From the NCBI RefSeq assembly GCF_000410515.1, contig NC_021500.1:3906001-3970000 (forward strand): 64,000 nt of DNA, written 5' to 3'. The DNA is from Enterobacter sp. R4-368. GTDB lineage: Bacteria; Pseudomonadota; Gammaproteobacteria; Enterobacterales; Enterobacteriaceae. Positions 49,762-61,049 of this stretch are shown piece by piece. Every line of letters starts with the position of its first letter. The stretch's first letter is position 1. A model generated the notes under the pieces. That model saw nothing but the letters and a program-made list of their open reading frames with translations, was not told the DNA's origin and made no database searches. The translations under genes and the position numbers were made by a program.

Positions 49762-50919
49762 ATGGCTGGCTGGCATCTTGATACCAAAATGGCACAGGAT
49801 ATCGTGGCGCGCACGATGCGCATCATTGATACGAACATTAACGTGATGGATGCACGGGGTCGCATCATTGGTAGTGGTGACCGCGAACGTATTGGTGAAT
49901 TGCACGAAGGCGCGTTACTGGTGCTCTCGCAAGGCCGCGTGGTGGATATCGACGATGCGGTTGCCCGCCATCTGCATGGTGTGCGTCAGGGTATCAACCT
50001 GCCGTTACGTCTTGAAGGGGAAATCGTGGGTGTTATTGGCCTGACGGGTGAACCGGAAACGTTGCGCAAATACGGCGAATTAGTCTGCATGACCGCCGAG
50101 ATGATGCTGGAACAATCCCGTCTGATGCATCTGTTGGCGCAGGATAGCCGTTTGCGCGAAGAGCTGGTCATGAACCTGATCCAGGCGGAAGAGCACACGC
50201 CCGCATTGACCGAATGGGCGCAGCGTTTAGGCATTGATTTAAACCAGCCGCGCGTGGTGGCGGTGGTGGAAGTGGATAGCGGCCAGTTGGGCGTGGATAG
50301 CGCCATGGCCGAGTTGCAGCAACTGCAAAATGCCCTCACCACCCCTGAGCGCAACAATCTGATTGCCATTGTTTCGCTGACCGAAATGGTGGTGCTGAAA
50401 CCAGCGCTTAACCAGTTTGGTCGCTGGGATGCCGAAGATCACCGCAAGCGGGTGGAACAGCTGATCACGCGCATGAAAGAGAACGGCCAGTTGCGTTTTC
50501 GTGTCGCGCTGGGTAATTACTTCACCGGCCCTGGCAGCATTGCCCGTTCTTACCGTACGGCGCGCACCACCATGATGGTGGGTAAACAGCGTATGCCGGA
50601 AAGCCGTAGCTATTTTTACCAGGATTTGATGTTACCGGTGTTGCTCGACAGCTTACGCGGTGGTTGGCAGGCCAACGAGCTGGCACGCCCGTTGTCGCGG
50701 CTAAAAGCGATGGATAATAACGGCTTGTTGCGCCGTACGCTGGCGGCGTGGTTTCGCCACAATGTGCAGCCGCTGGCAACATCTAAGGCGCTGTTTATCC
50801 ATCGCAATACGCTGGAGTATCGTTTGAACCGCATCTCGGAACTGACCGGGCTGGATTTAGGAAACTTCGACGACAGGTTGCTGCTGTATGTGGCGCTGCA
50901 GTTAGACGAACAACATTAA
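49762..50919 (+). CDS. cdaR: Carbohydrate diacid regulator CdaR
   Basis: Transcription activator of glucarate, galactarate and glycerate use in E. coli. The 385-residue protein has an N-terminal sugar-diacid recognition domain (about residues 1-135, MAGWHLDTKMAQDIVARTMR), a central GGDEF-like region, and a C-terminal PucR-type helix-turn-helix (ALFIHRNTLEYRLNRISEL). Same length as E. coli. The start at 49762 follows a GGGAGGG site; the in-frame ATG at 49693 overlaps the candidate operator. Its target operons are not in this window. Confidence 0.96.
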   Translation: MAGWHLDTKMAQDIVARTMRIIDTNINVMDARGRIIGSGDRERIGELHEGALLVLSQGRVVDIDDAVARHLHGVRQGINLPLRLEGEIVGVIGLTGEPETLRKYGELVCMTAEMMLEQSRLMHLLAQDSRLREELVMNLIQAEEHTPALTEWAQRLGIDLNQPRVVAVVEVDSGQLGVDSAMAELQQLQNALTTPERNNLIAIVSLTEMVVLKPALNQFGRWDAEDHRKRVEQLITRMKENGQLRFRVALGNYFTGPGSIARSYRTARTTMMVGKQRMPESRSYFYQDLMLPVLLDSLRGGWQANELARPLSRLKAMDNNGLLRRTLAAWFRHNVQPLATSKALFIHRNTLEYRLNRISELTGLDLGNFDDRLLLYVALQLDEQH

Positions 50920-50926
50920 AGTGATG

Positions 50927-50953
50927 TTGTGCCGGGTCGTTAGCCCGGCACAA
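50927..50953. terminator. Hairpin between convergent cdaR and yaeH
   Basis: Perfect ten-base stem TTGTGCCGGG/CCCGGCACAA with loop TCGTTAG, directly after the cdaR stop and before the yaeH stop. No T run on either side, so it is probably a bidirectional transcript-end structure rather than a classic terminator. Confidence 0.55.
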
Positions 50954-50971
50954 TGCGATAGACCCCGCGAT

Positions 50972-51361
50972 TTACTTCCCGCGTGTCAGCTTTTCAAGAT
51001 CGGATTCGATTTCGTTGATCTTGTTAGTCACAACGCTTTCCAGGTGGCGCAGATCGTCCAGGATCTTACGTTTCAGATCCACTTCCGTGCGATCGCGCTG
51101 GCAGATTTGATCCAATTCATCAATTACATAGCGCAGGTTAGGACTGATTTCCTGCACTTCTTTGTACCCCTGGCCGACACCATCGGCGACAACGGTTTTA
51201 CGCTGGCGCGGGTATTTGAATTTGACGCTCTTGGCAAAAAACTCGCCTTTATCCTTATGAAAATAGATTTTCAGAATATCGTTATTGGCTTCCTGGCGGA
51301 GACTATAGCGATCGATTTCATCGGGATTGGTGATGCCTAAACTTTTCAGATTATCGTACAT
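50972..51361 (-). CDS. yaeH: UPF0325 family protein YaeH
   Basis: Soluble protein of 129 residues, charged and mostly helical, with a predicted coiled coil in the last 50 residues ([20 protein letters not shown]). Clearly orthologous to E. coli YaeH (128 residues); no function is established. Preceded by AAGGGT. It stands alone, convergent with cdaR and downstream of dapD across 121 bases that hold one hairpin. Confidence 0.92.
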   Translation of the reverse strand: MYDNLKSLGITNPDEIDRYSLRQEANNDILKIYFHKDKGEFFAKSVKFKYPRQRKTVVADGVGQGYKEVQEISPNLRYVIDELDQICQRDRTEVDLKRKILDDLRHLESVVTNKINEIESDLEKLTRGK

Positions 51362-51453
51362 AGCGGTACCCTTAAGCTCAACATAACCTATGAATAATTA
51401 ACGAAAAAATCTATTTTTGCCACCTGTGAATGCAAAAAAGGCGGGATATATCA

Positions 51454-51476
51454 CCCTCTTCCGGACAGGAAGAGGG
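51454..51476. terminator. Hairpin after dapD
   Basis: Nine-base stem CCCTCTTCC/GGAAGAGGG with loop GGACA, seven bases from the dapD stop. No T run. Closely related to the hairpin after degP. Confidence 0.55.
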
Positions 51477-51482
51477 ACAGAC

Positions 51483-52307
51483 TTAATCGATAGTGCGCAG
51501 CAGTTCGTTAATACCTACTTTACCGCGCGTTTTCGCATCCACTTTTTTCACAATTACTGCGCAATACAGGCTGTATTTGCCATCTTTAGACGGCAGGTTG
51601 CCGGAAACAACCACTGAGCCCGCCGGTACGCGGCCATAATGCACTTCGCCGGTTTCGCGATCGTAAATACGCGTACTCTGACCGATGTACACACCCATCG
51701 AGATAACAGAACCTTCTTCTACGATAACACCTTCGACTACTTCAGAACGTGCGCCAATAAAGCAGTTATCTTCAATGATAGTCGGGTTTGCCTGCAGCGG
51801 TTCGAGAACGCCGCCAATACCGACGCCGCCGGAGAGGTGAACGTTTTTACCGATCTGCGCACAAGAGCCGACGGTCGCCCAGGTGTCAACCATGGTGCCT
51901 TCATCAACATAGGCGCCGATATTGACATAAGACGGCATCAGCACGGTGTTGCGGGCGATAAACGCGCCCTGGCGCACCGCTGCTGGCGGCACTACGCGGA
52001 AGCCTTCTTTCTGGAAACGCGCTTCGTCGTAGTCGGCGAATTTCATCGGGACTTTGTCGAAGTAGCGGCTTTCCGCACCGTCGATAACCTGGTTATCGTT
52101 AATGCGAAAAGAGAGCAGAACCGCTTTTTTCAGCCACTGGTGGGTGACCCACTGACCATCGATTTTCTCTGCGACGCGAAGCGCGCCGGAATCGAGCAGG
52201 GCAATAACCTGATTCACCGCTTCACGGGTAACGGTATCGACATTTGCCGGGGTGATCTCTGCGCGACGCTCGAAAGCGGCTTCAATAACGTTCTGTAACT
52301 GCTGCAT
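51483..52307 (-). CDS. dapD: Tetrahydrodipicolinate N-succinyltransferase
   Basis: Succinylates tetrahydrodipicolinate in the lysine/diaminopimelate pathway. The 274-residue protein has an N-terminal helical domain and a left-handed beta helix built of hexapeptide repeats (about residues 105-230, for example [20 protein letters not shown] and [12 protein letters not shown]). Same length as E. coli. It follows glnD by 32 bases but is expected to have its own promoter, as lysine genes do. Confidence 0.97.
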   Translation of the reverse strand: MQQLQNVIEAAFERRAEITPANVDTVTREAVNQVIALLDSGALRVAEKIDGQWVTHQWLKKAVLLSFRINDNQVIDGAESRYFDKVPMKFADYDEARFQKEGFRVVPPAAVRQGAFIARNTVLMPSYVNIGAYVDEGTMVDTWATVGSCAQIGKNVHLSGGVGIGGVLEPLQANPTIIEDNCFIGARSEVVEGVIVEEGSVISMGVYIGQSTRIYDRETGEVHYGRVPAGSVVVSGNLPSKDGKYSLYCAVIVKKVDAKTRGKVGINELLRTID

Positions 52308-52339
52308 TGTTTACTCTTTCCATCTGTGTAAAAAAATAA

Positions 52340-55015
52340 TCACCCTTTATCGTTTGGATTGAGGGCCTCTGTCAACCGTTGTTGTACCTCCTTTTGCAGC
52401 GCATTATTAAGGCCACGCCGGTCGGCAGTCGCGATTATAAATAAATCTTCTACTCGCTCACCAATGGTTGTAATTCTCGCCCCGTGCAGCGAAATTCCCA
52501 GATCCGCAAACACCTGCCCGACGCGGGCAAGTAGCCCTGGCTGGTCAAGGGCAATCAATTCAAGAAACGATTTTCTGTCGGTATGTGTCGGCAGGAAATT
52601 CACTTCGGTATCGACGGTAAAGTGGCGCAATTTGGCAGGCTGACGGCGCGGTTGCGGCGGCTGCCAGGTGTGCTGTGTAATGGCCTGTTCCAGCCCAAAA
52701 CAAATCGCGTCGTGGCGATCGGCGGAGAGCGGGCTGCCGTCCGGTTCCAGCACAATAAAGGTGTCCATTGCCATACCGTCGCGGGTGGTAAAAATCTGCG
52801 CATCGTGAACGCTCAGGTTGCGACGATCAAGCTCGGCGCACACCGCTGCAAACAGATACGGGCGATCCGGGCTCCAGATAAAGATCTCGGTGCCGCCGCG
52901 CGTGGCCTGTGGGCTGAGCAAAATCATCGGCTTGCTCAGATCATGTTGCAGCAGGTGGCGCGCATGCCAGGCAAGCTGGTTTGGGCTATGGCGAACAAAA
53001 TAGTTCGCCCGACAGCGCGCCCAAATCTGATGCAATTGCTCTTCATCAATATTGTCCATACGAAGCAGCGCCAGCGCCTGAAGCTGGTGATGGCGCACGC
53101 GTTCGCGCATATCCGGCGTATTTTGCATGCCGCGACGCAGCTGTTTTTCAGTGGCGAAATAGAGTTCGCGCAGCAGGCTCTGCTTCCAGCTGTTCCACAG
53201 GGTTTCGTTGGTGGCACAGATATCCGCCACGGTCAGGCAGACAAGGAAGCGCAGACGGTTCTCCGTTTGCACCTCTTCGGCAAACTGCTTGATGACTTCC
53301 GGATCCTGAATATCACGGCGCTGGGCGGTGACCGACATCAATAGATGATGGCGCACCAGCCAGGCGACAAGCTGGGTTTCGCGTGAGTTAAGCCCATGTA
53401 ATTCAGCGAACTTCAGCACATCCTGCGCCCCTAGTACGGAGTGGTCGCCGCCACGGCCTTTGGCGATATCATGGAACAACGCCGCAATCAGGATCAGCTC
53501 CGGGTGGGTTAAACGCGGCCACAGTTCCACGCATAGAGGGTGCTTATTGCGCGTCTCTTCTTTGGCAAAACTTTCCAGTTTCAGCAATACGCGAATGGTG
53601 TGCTCATCCACGGTATAAGCGTGGAAGAGGTCAAACTGCATCTGACCGACGATGTGCGACCACTGCGGCATATAGGCCCACAACACGCTGTGGCGGTGCA
53701 TTGGTAGCAGACCACGGCTGACGGCGCCTGGATGGCGCAACATGCTGAGGAAAATTGAGCGCGCTTCGGCGATATAACACAGCGGCTGCGTCAGATGGCG
53801 GCGGGCGTGACGCAAGTGGCGCAGCGTGGTGGAGTAGATGCCGGTAATGTTGCTGTTGCGCACCATAATATAGAACATGCGCAGGATGGCCTGCGGCTCA
53901 CGGATAAACAGCGTTTCGTCACGCAGATCGATAAGCGAACCGCGCAGTTGAAATTCATCGTCAATCGGGCGCGGTTTCTCGTCGGTAGTCAACGCCAGAA
54001 TCGCTTCATCGAAAAGCTGTAACAGCATCTGGTTCAGTTCCGCGACGCGGCGGGTGACGCGGAAGAAATCCTTCATCATATGTTCGACAGGCTGGTTGCC
54101 TTCACCAACATAATTCAGACGCTGCGCTACGCTCAGTTGGCGGTCGAACAGCAGGCGGTTGTCGTAGCGACTCACTTCCAGATGCAGCGCGAAACGGATA
54201 CGCCAAAGCAAGTGCAGACATTCGTTCAGCTCATTGCGCTCGGCTTCGGTCAGAAAGCCAAAGCCCACCATTTCATCCAGCGACGTGGCACCAAAGTGAC
54301 GGCGGGCAACCCATTGCAGGGTGTGAATATCGCGCAGACCGCCAGGGCTGCTTTTTATGTCGGGTTCCAGGTTGTAACTGGTGCCGTGATAACGCTGGTG
54401 GCGCTCGTTTTGTTCCGCCACTTTTGCCGGGAAAAAGGTTTCCGATGGCCAGAAGCTGTCGCTAAAAATATGCTTTTGCAGTTCCAGAAACAGCGCGACG
54501 TCGCCAATCAGCAGACGTGATTCAATTAAGTTGGTCGCGACAGTGAGATCCGATAACCCTTCCTGTAAGCACTCATCCAGCGTACGAACGCTGTGTCCCA
54601 CTTCGAGTTTGACATCCCACAACAGCGTGAGCAGTTCGCCAATTTTCTGCGCTTGTTCGTCGGAAAGTTTGCTGCGGCTGAGGATCAGTAAATCAATATC
54701 CGATAACGGATGCAGCTCACCGCGACCGTAACCGCCGACCGCTACCAGCGCAGTATCGCTGACGTCGCCAAAACCGTACTCCAGCCATAAGCGTTGCAGA
54801 AGTTGATCAATAAATTCGGTGCGCGCCTCGATTAATTGCTCGGCTGAAATACCGGCATCAAAGACGTGCCCGAGCCACTGCTGGAAAGCCTCGATATGCG
54901 CTTTGATGTTGGCGCACTGGAATTCGTCTTGTGACCAAACGCCTGGATATTCAGGCTGGCCGGGAAGGGTGGGTTGTACCGCGCTGACAAATTGTTCTGA
55001 AGTGATGTTGCTCAT
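52340..55015 (-). CDS. glnD: PII uridylyltransferase / uridylyl-removing enzyme GlnD
   Basis: Senses glutamine and adds or removes UMP on the PII proteins GlnB and GlnK, controlling nitrogen regulation. The 891-residue protein has the nucleotidyltransferase motif [20 protein letters not shown], an HD domain for removal ([19 protein letters not shown]), and two C-terminal ACT domains (starting about [17 protein letters not shown] and [18 protein letters not shown]). The first 35 residues are poorly conserved relative to E. coli (890). The start at 55015 fits that length; the 12 codons upstream in frame do not. Confidence 0.96.
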   Translation of the reverse strand: MSNITSEQFVSAVQPTLPGQPEYPGVWSQDEFQCANIKAHIEAFQQWLGHVFDAGISAEQLIEARTEFIDQLLQRLWLEYGFGDVSDTALVAVGGYGRGELHPLSDIDLLILSRSKLSDEQAQKIGELLTLLWDVKLEVGHSVRTLDECLQEGLSDLTVATNLIESRLLIGDVALFLELQKHIFSDSFWPSETFFPAKVAEQNERHQRYHGTSYNLEPDIKSSPGGLRDIHTLQWVARRHFGATSLDEMVGFGFLTEAERNELNECLHLLWRIRFALHLEVSRYDNRLLFDRQLSVAQRLNYVGEGNQPVEHMMKDFFRVTRRVAELNQMLLQLFDEAILALTTDEKPRPIDDEFQLRGSLIDLRDETLFIREPQAILRMFYIMVRNSNITGIYSTTLRHLRHARRHLTQPLCYIAEARSIFLSMLRHPGAVSRGLLPMHRHSVLWAYMPQWSHIVGQMQFDLFHAYTVDEHTIRVLLKLESFAKEETRNKHPLCVELWPRLTHPELILIAALFHDIAKGRGGDHSVLGAQDVLKFAELHGLNSRETQLVAWLVRHHLLMSVTAQRRDIQDPEVIKQFAEEVQTENRLRFLVCLTVADICATNETLWNSWKQSLLRELYFATEKQLRRGMQNTPDMRERVRHHQLQALALLRMDNIDEEQLHQIWARCRANYFVRHSPNQLAWHARHLLQHDLSKPMILLSPQATRGGTEIFIWSPDRPYLFAAVCAELDRRNLSVHDAQIFTTRDGMAMDTFIVLEPDGSPLSADRHDAICFGLEQAITQHTWQPPQPRRQPAKLRHFTVDTEVNFLPTHTDRKSFLELIALDQPGLLARVGQVFADLGISLHGARITTIGERVEDLFIIATADRRGLNNALQKEVQQRLTEALNPNDKG

Positions 55016-55120
55016 TATGGGCCACCCGTCTGGAGTGCATATGCATAGCAAAACAACTTAAAAGAGATAATGAAAAATGAAAAGTCGTTTATATGTATGA
55101 CGCTGCAGGGGAGAGTGGTA

Positions 55121-55148
55121 AAAAAAACGGCCCGCAGAGCGGACCGTT
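55121..55148 (-). terminator. Terminator after map
   Basis: On the minus strand, stem AACGGTCCGC/GCGGGCCGTT (one G-T pair) with loop TCT, then a run of T. It separates map from glnD, whose start is about 105 bases further on; that gap holds no other gene. Confidence 0.75.
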
Positions 55149-55171
55149 TATCGTATTTAGCAATGTCAGAA

Positions 55172-55963
55172 TCAGGCGGCGGTTAGCACGGCATCGATGG
55201 TGTCATCTTTGCGCAGCGTCAGGATCTCGCAGCCGGTTTCAGTAACGACAATTGTGTGCTCATACTGCGCAGACAGGCTGCGGTCTTTGGTTTTCACCGT
55301 CCAGCCGTCTTTCATGGTGCGAATACGGTAATCGCCCGCGTTTACCATCGGCTCGACGGTAAATGTCATGCCCGCTTGCAGCACTACACCGCCATCGTCA
55401 GCATCATAGTGCAGCACCTGCGGCTCTTCATGGAAGCCGCGGCCAATACCGTGACCACAATATTCGCGCACGACAGAGAAGCCCTGGGCTTCAACATATT
55501 TCTGAATTGCTGCGCCAAGGGTGCGCAGGCGGATACCCGGTTTGACCATGCGCAGCGCCAGATAGAGGCTCTCCTGCGTGATATGGCACAGACGCTCCCC
55601 CAGAATGGTCGGCTTACCGACGATAAACATTTTGGAGGTGTCGCCGTGGTACTCGTCTTTAATCACGGTCACATCGATGTTGACGATATCGCCATCTTTC
55701 AGCAGTTTTTCGTCATCCGGAATACCGTGGCACACCACTTCGTTAATAGAGATGCACACCGATTTCGGGAAACCGTGATAACCCAGGCAGGCGGAAATGG
55801 CATGCTGCTCATTGACAATGTAGTCGTTGCAGATGCGATCGAGTTCACCCGTGCTGACGCCCGGCTTAATGTACGGTTCAATCATTTCCAGCACTTCGGC
55901 GGCGAGTCGGCCCGCGACGCGCATTTTTTCGATTTCTTCAGGTGTCTTAATAGAGATAGCCAT
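55172..55963 (-). CDS. map: Methionine aminopeptidase, type I
   Basis: Removes the initiator methionine from nascent proteins; essential. The 263-residue pita-bread protein has the five metal ligands, with aspartates in VNIDVTVIKDEYHGDTSKM, histidine in YCGHGIGRGFHEEP, and glutamates in FTVEPMVN and QYEHTIVVTETG. One residue shorter than E. coli Map. Divergent from rpsB, with a 309-base gap. Confidence 0.97.
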   Translation of the reverse strand: MAISIKTPEEIEKMRVAGRLAAEVLEMIEPYIKPGVSTGELDRICNDYIVNEQHAISACLGYHGFPKSVCISINEVVCHGIPDDEKLLKDGDIVNIDVTVIKDEYHGDTSKMFIVGKPTILGERLCHITQESLYLALRMVKPGIRLRTLGAAIQKYVEAQGFSVVREYCGHGIGRGFHEEPQVLHYDADDGGVVLQAGMTFTVEPMVNAGDYRIRTMKDGWTVKTKDRSLSAQYEHTIVVTETGCEILTLRKDDTIDAVLTAA

Positions 55964-56084
55964 GGAATGTGTCCATCAGTGTCGATTTTTTCGACTATAC
56001 CAGGATTAGTGCTGTCAATGGTAACAGTCGGGCAAGTGTTGTGCCAAATCGAGAATCATTAACAGCACTCTGCGTCAACAACTA

Positions 56085-56998
<914 letters not shown>

Positions 56999-57049
56999 TA
57001 AGGCACGCTCGTTGAGCCCCTTATTGAGCAGGTAGTACCGAGTTTGGTT

Positions 57050-57077
57050 AGGGGGCCTGTTAATGGCCCCCTTTTTC
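57050..57077 (+). terminator. Attenuating terminator between rpsB and tsf
   Basis: Eight-base stem AGGGGGCC/GGCCCCCT with loop TGTTAAT and a run of five T. No separate tsf promoter is obvious after it, so part of the transcription must read through; a similar attenuator is known at this place in E. coli. Confidence 0.8.
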
Positions 57078-57136
57078 ACTTTTAAGCCTGTTTGGTTGCA
57101 AACCGTGCAGGTCATATCTCTCCCGAGGAATAAAGA

Positions 57137-57988
57137 ATGGCTGAAATTACCGCATCCCTGGTAAAAGAGCTGCGTGAACGTACTGGCGCAGGCATGATGG
57201 ATTGCAAAAAAGCGCTGACTGAAGCGAACGGCGACATCGAGCTGGCGATCGAGAACATGCGTAAGTCTGGTGCGATCAAAGCGGCGAAAAAAGCAGGCAA
57301 CGTTGCTGCTGACGGCGTGATCATCACCAAAATCGACGGCACCTACGGCATCATTCTGGAAGTTAACTGCCAGACTGACTTCGTGGCAAAAGACGGTGGT
57401 TTCCAGGCATTTGCTAACAAAGTTCTGGACGCAGCGGTTGCTGGCAAAATCACTGACGTTGAAGTTCTGAAAGCGCAGTTCGAAGAAGAGCGCGTTGCAC
57501 TGGTTGCTAAAATCGGTGAGAACATCAACATCCGTCGTGTTTCTGCGCTGGAAGGCGAAGTGCTGGGTTCTTACCAGCATGGCGCACGTATCGGTGTTCT
57601 GGTTGCGGCTAAAGGCGCTGATGACGAGCTGGTTAAACAGCTGGCAATGCACATCGCTGCAAGCAAGCCGGAATTCGTTAAACCGGAAGACGTATCTGCT
57701 GAAGTCGTAGAAAAAGAGTACCAGGTTCAGCTGGACATCGCCATGCAGTCTGGCAAACCGAAAGAAATCGCAGAGAAAATGGTTGAAGGCCGCATGAAGA
57801 AATTCACCGGCGAAGTTTCTCTGACTGGCCAGCCTTTCGTTATGGATCCGAGCAAATCTGTTGCTCAGCTGCTGAAAGAGCACAACGCTGACGTAACTGG
57901 CTTCATCCGCTTCGAAGTGGGCGAAGGCATCGAGAAAGTTGAGACTGACTTCGCAGCAGAAGTTGCTGCCATGTCCAAGCAGTCTTAA
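57137..57988 (+). CDS. tsf: Elongation factor Ts
   Basis: Guanine-nucleotide exchange factor for EF-Tu. The 283-residue protein has the N-terminal UBA-like domain ([20 protein letters not shown]), the core with [13 protein letters not shown] that contacts EF-Tu, and a coiled-coil region. Same length as E. coli EF-Ts. The ribosome site GAGGAA lies upstream. Followed by its own terminator. Confidence 0.98.
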   Translation: MAEITASLVKELRERTGAGMMDCKKALTEANGDIELAIENMRKSGAIKAAKKAGNVAADGVIITKIDGTYGIILEVNCQTDFVAKDGGFQAFANKVLDAAVAGKITDVEVLKAQFEEERVALVAKIGENINIRRVSALEGEVLGSYQHGARIGVLVAAKGADDELVKQLAMHIAASKPEFVKPEDVSAEVVEKEYQVQLDIAMQSGKPKEIAEKMVEGRMKKFTGEVSLTGQPFVMDPSKSVAQLLKEHNADVTGFIRFEVGEGIEKVETDFAAEVAAMSKQS

Positions 57989-57999
57989 TCAATAAAAGG

Positions 58000-58024
58000 A
58001 GCCGCCTGAGGGCGGCTTCTTTTT
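58000..58024 (+). terminator. Rho-independent terminator after tsf
   Basis: Stem AGCCGCC/GGCGGCT, loop TGAG, then TCTTTTT. It ends the rpsB-tsf unit. Confidence 0.88.
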
Positions 58025-58136
58025 ATGCCCTTCATCTGAAAATCAGCCAGCACACTAGTGTTTGCGCTGGCAGGCGACGTATCATAAGCGCCGGTATTAA
58101 CCCCCGTCCAATTGTTGACAGTCTCAGGAAAGAAAC

Positions 58137-58862
58137 ATGGCTACCAATGCAAAACCCGTCTACAAACGCATTCTGCTTAAGCTGAGCGGCGAAGCGCTCC
58201 AGGGATCCGAAGGCTTCGGTATTGACGCAAGCATTCTTGACCGTATGGCGCAGGAAATTAAAGAGCTGGTTGAACTGGGTGTTCAGGTTGGCGTGGTGAT
58301 TGGCGGCGGCAACCTGTTCCGTGGGGCGGGTCTGGCGAAAGCGGGGATGAACCGCGTAGTGGGCGACCACATGGGTATGCTGGCGACCGTGATGAACGGC
58401 CTGGCAATGCGTGATGCGCTGCATCGTGCCTATGTGAACGCACGTCTGATGTCCGCGTTCCCGTTAAATGGCGTTTGCGACAACTACAGCTGGGCGGAGG
58501 CGATTAGCCTGCTGCGTAACAACCGCGTGGTCATTTTCAGCGCCGGTACAGGTAACCCGTTCTTTACTACCGATTCTGCGGCGTGCCTGCGCGGTATTGA
58601 GATTGAAGCGGATGTGGTGCTGAAAGCGACCAAAGTGGACGGCGTGTTTACTGCCGATCCGGTGCTCGATCCGACTGCCACGCTGTGCGAACAGCTGAGC
58701 TACAGCGAAGTGCTGGATAAAGAACTGAAAGTGATGGATCTGGCGGCCTTTACGCTGGCTCGCGACCATAAACTGCCGATTCGCGTGTTCAACATGAACA
58801 AACCTGGCGCGCTGCGTCGCGTTGTCATGGGCGAAAAAGAAGGCACATTGATTACGGAATAA
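58137..58862 (+). CDS. pyrH: UMP kinase
   Basis: Phosphorylates UMP to UDP in pyrimidine synthesis; hexameric, activated by GTP and inhibited by UTP. The 241-residue protein of the amino-acid-kinase fold has [37 protein letters not shown] and [13 protein letters not shown]. Same length as E. coli PyrH. The start has AGGAAAG just upstream. It stands between terminators, 149 bases before frr. Confidence 0.98.
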   Translation: MATNAKPVYKRILLKLSGEALQGSEGFGIDASILDRMAQEIKELVELGVQVGVVIGGGNLFRGAGLAKAGMNRVVGDHMGMLATVMNGLAMRDALHRAYVNARLMSAFPLNGVCDNYSWAEAISLLRNNRVVIFSAGTGNPFFTTDSAACLRGIEIEADVVLKATKVDGVFTADPVLDPTATLCEQLSYSEVLDKELKVMDLAAFTLARDHKLPIRVFNMNKPGALRRVVMGEKEGTLITE

Positions 58863-59011
58863 TTCCCGTAAGCAATAAATAAAGGTAAGATTCCGCTTTA
58901 ATTTATTGAGCAGTTCTTTCTGGCATCTTCAGGGTGCCAAAAATTGAACAGGCTATACTTAGCACACCCGCCGTATGGCCTGCCTGCGACAAGATTTCAA
59001 GGATCCGTAAC

Positions 59012-59569
59012 GTGATTAGCGATATCAGAAAAGATGCTGAAGTACGCATGGATAAATGCGTCGAAGCGTTCAAAACTCAAATCAGCAAAGTGCGCACTGG
59101 TCGCGCTTCCCCGAGTCTGCTCGATGGCATCGTTGTGGAATACTACGGTACGCCGACTCCGCTGCGCCAACTGGCGAGCGTTACCGTTGAAGACTCCCGT
59201 ACGCTGAAAATCAACGTGTTTGACCGCTCAATGAGCCCGGCTGTTGAAAAAGCCATTTTGACCTCCGATCTCGGTTTAAACCCGAGCTCTGCGGGTAGCG
59301 ATATTCGCGTTCCGCTACCGGCACTGACCGAAGAGCGTCGTAAAGATCTGATCAAAGTTGTACGCGGCGAAGCTGAACAAGCGCGCGTTGCGGTTCGTAA
59401 CGTTCGTCGTGACGCGAACGATAAAGTGAAAGCACTGCTGAAAGATAAAGAGATCAGTGAAGACGACGATCGTCGTTCTCAGGATGACGTACAGAAGCTG
59501 ACCGATGCTGCAATCAAAAAAGTGGATGCGGCGCTGGCGGATAAAGAAGCGGAACTGATGCAGTTCTGA
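59012..59569 (+). CDS. frr: Ribosome recycling factor
   Basis: With EF-G, splits the post-termination ribosome. The 185-residue protein forms a three-helix bundle plus a small domain ([19 protein letters not shown]). The start is GTG at 59012 with AAGGAT upstream; it gives exactly the E. coli length and N-terminus [16 protein letters not shown]. Frame-compatible starts further upstream (58934) would add 26 unconserved residues. Confidence 0.98.
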   Translation: MISDIRKDAEVRMDKCVEAFKTQISKVRTGRASPSLLDGIVVEYYGTPTPLRQLASVTVEDSRTLKINVFDRSMSPAVEKAILTSDLGLNPSSAGSDIRVPLPALTEERRKDLIKVVRGEAEQARVAVRNVRRDANDKVKALLKDKEISEDDDRRSQDDVQKLTDAAIKKVDAALADKEAELMQF

Positions 59570-59586
59570 TTCGAAACAAACCGACT

Positions 59587-59636
59587 AAAACGCCGTACAG
59601 AGAGCCGCGAGAGTGGCTTTGCTGGCGGCGTTTTGC
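59587..59636 (+). terminator. Terminator after frr
   Basis: Outer stem AAAACGCCG/CGGCGTTTT encloses an inner AGAGCC/GGCTTT hairpin; T-rich sequence follows. The outer arm and T run end about 30 bases before dxr. Confidence 0.65.
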
Positions 59637-59666
59637 TTTTTATCCTTGCAACGTTGCGAGCGTTTC

Positions 59667-60866
59667 ATGAAGCATTTAACTCTTCTGGGCTCAACGGGTT
59701 CTATTGGTTGCAGCACGCTGGCCGTGGTTCGCCACAATCCCGATCGTTTCTCCGTTACTGCGCTGGTTGCCGGTAAAAATGTTACCCGCATGGTTGAGCA
59801 GTGCCTTGAGTTTTCTCCCAAATTTGCGGTGATGGACGATGACGAAAGCGCGCAACAGGTAAAGCGTGCTTTGCGGGAACATGGTAGCCGAACAGACGTG
59901 CTGAGCGGCCAACAGGCAGCCTGTGAAATGGCGGCGCTAAGCGGCGTCGATCAGGTGATGGCGGCCATTGTGGGCGCTGCGGGCCTGGTACCAACGCTTG
60001 CGGCTATTCGTGCCGGGAAAACGGTGCTGCTGGCGAATAAAGAGGCTCTGGTGACGTGCGGCCGTCTGTTTATGGAGGCGGTGAAGGAGAGCGGGGCGCA
60101 GCTTTTGCCGGTAGACAGCGAGCATAACGCTATTTTTCAGAGTTTACCGGAAACAATTCAACATAACCTGGGGTACGCTGATCTGGAGCAGAATGGCGTT
60201 TCGTCTATTCTGCTTACCGGGTCTGGTGGCCCGTTCCGGGAGACCCCACTTTCCGATCTGGCCGCAATGACGCCGGATCAGGCGTGTCGGCACCCGAACT
60301 GGTCAATGGGGCGCAAGATCTCCGTTGACTCCGCCACTATGATGAATAAAGGTCTGGAATACATTGAAGCGCGCTGGTTGTTTAATGCCTCTGCCCGTCA
60401 GATGGAAGTGTTGATTCACCCGCAATCGGTGATCCACTCCATGGTGCGTTACCAGGATGGCAGTGTATTGGCACAACTGGGTGAGCCGGATATGCGTACG
60501 CCCATCGCTCATACGATGGCCTGGCCGGAACGAGTGCCGTCAGGTGTTAATGCCCTCGATTTTTGCAAACTAAGTTCGTTAAGTTTCGCGCAGCCCGATT
60601 TTGACCGCTATCCTTGCCTGAAGCTGGCCATTGATGCTTCGGACGAAGGGCAGGCGGCAACAACGGTGCTCAATGCGGCGAATGAGGTCACTGTTTCGGC
60701 ATTCCTGGCATCGGCTATCCGTTTCACAGATATTGCTGCCCTGAATCTTTCTGTGCTTGAACAGATGGATTTGCGCGAACCGCAGAGCATTGATGACGTG
60801 CTGGCTGTGGATGCACAGGCACGCGATGTTGCGCAAAAACAAGTGATGCGCCTCGCAAGCCAGTGA
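59667..60866 (+). CDS. dxr: 1-deoxy-D-xylulose 5-phosphate reductoisomerase
   Basis: Second step of the non-mevalonate isoprenoid pathway, making methylerythritol phosphate with NADPH; target of fosmidomycin. The 399-residue protein has the NADPH motif [13 protein letters not shown], the metal-binding [11 protein letters not shown], and the substrate loop around [17 protein letters not shown]. The start at 59667 ([12 protein letters not shown]) matches E. coli; the 18 codons upstream in frame overlap the frr terminator. The next gene, uppS, uses the isoprenoid product. Confidence 0.97.
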   Translation: MKHLTLLGSTGSIGCSTLAVVRHNPDRFSVTALVAGKNVTRMVEQCLEFSPKFAVMDDDESAQQVKRALREHGSRTDVLSGQQAACEMAALSGVDQVMAAIVGAAGLVPTLAAIRAGKTVLLANKEALVTCGRLFMEAVKESGAQLLPVDSEHNAIFQSLPETIQHNLGYADLEQNGVSSILLTGSGGPFRETPLSDLAAMTPDQACRHPNWSMGRKISVDSATMMNKGLEYIEARWLFNASARQMEVLIHPQSVIHSMVRYQDGSVLAQLGEPDMRTPIAHTMAWPERVPSGVNALDFCKLSSLSFAQPDFDRYPCLKLAIDASDEGQAATTVLNAANEVTVSAFLASAIRFTDIAALNLSVLEQMDLREPQSIDDVLAVDAQARDVAQKQVMRLASQ

Positions 60867-60893
60867 TATTACAGCGATGAGTGACGGTGCTAT

Positions 60894-60922
60894 TTGTTAG
60901 CGTTGGGCTTCGGTGATATAGT
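60894..60922 (+). promoter_or_regulatory. Promoter between dxr and uppS
   Basis: TTGTTA (-35) and TATAGT (-10) with a 17-base spacer, start predicted near 60929. A terminator follows only about 40 bases later, so transcripts from here would be short unless they read through. Confidence 0.5.
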
Positions 60923-60964
60923 CTGCGCCACAAAATTGCCAGTTGGTATTATGGCGTTTGGTGT

Positions 60965-60989
60965 AAGCCGTGGTTTACACGGCTTTTTT
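60965..60989 (+). terminator. Rho-independent terminator between dxr and uppS
   Basis: Stem AAGCCGTG/CACGGCTT with loop GTTTA, then four more T. It lies about 100 bases after the dxr stop and 60 before uppS. Confidence 0.88.
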
Positions 60990-61049
60990 GCGTAAAGGCT
61001 TTTGTATTCCTGAGTACCGCTAAATCCTTTTCAGGGACTAAAACGCGTT

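Noticed and set aside
58944..58959. An frr promoter made of TTGAAC and TATACT
   Set aside because: The two hexamers are only four bases apart, and no acceptable -35 exists at 16-18 bases from TATACT, so I did not annotate it.
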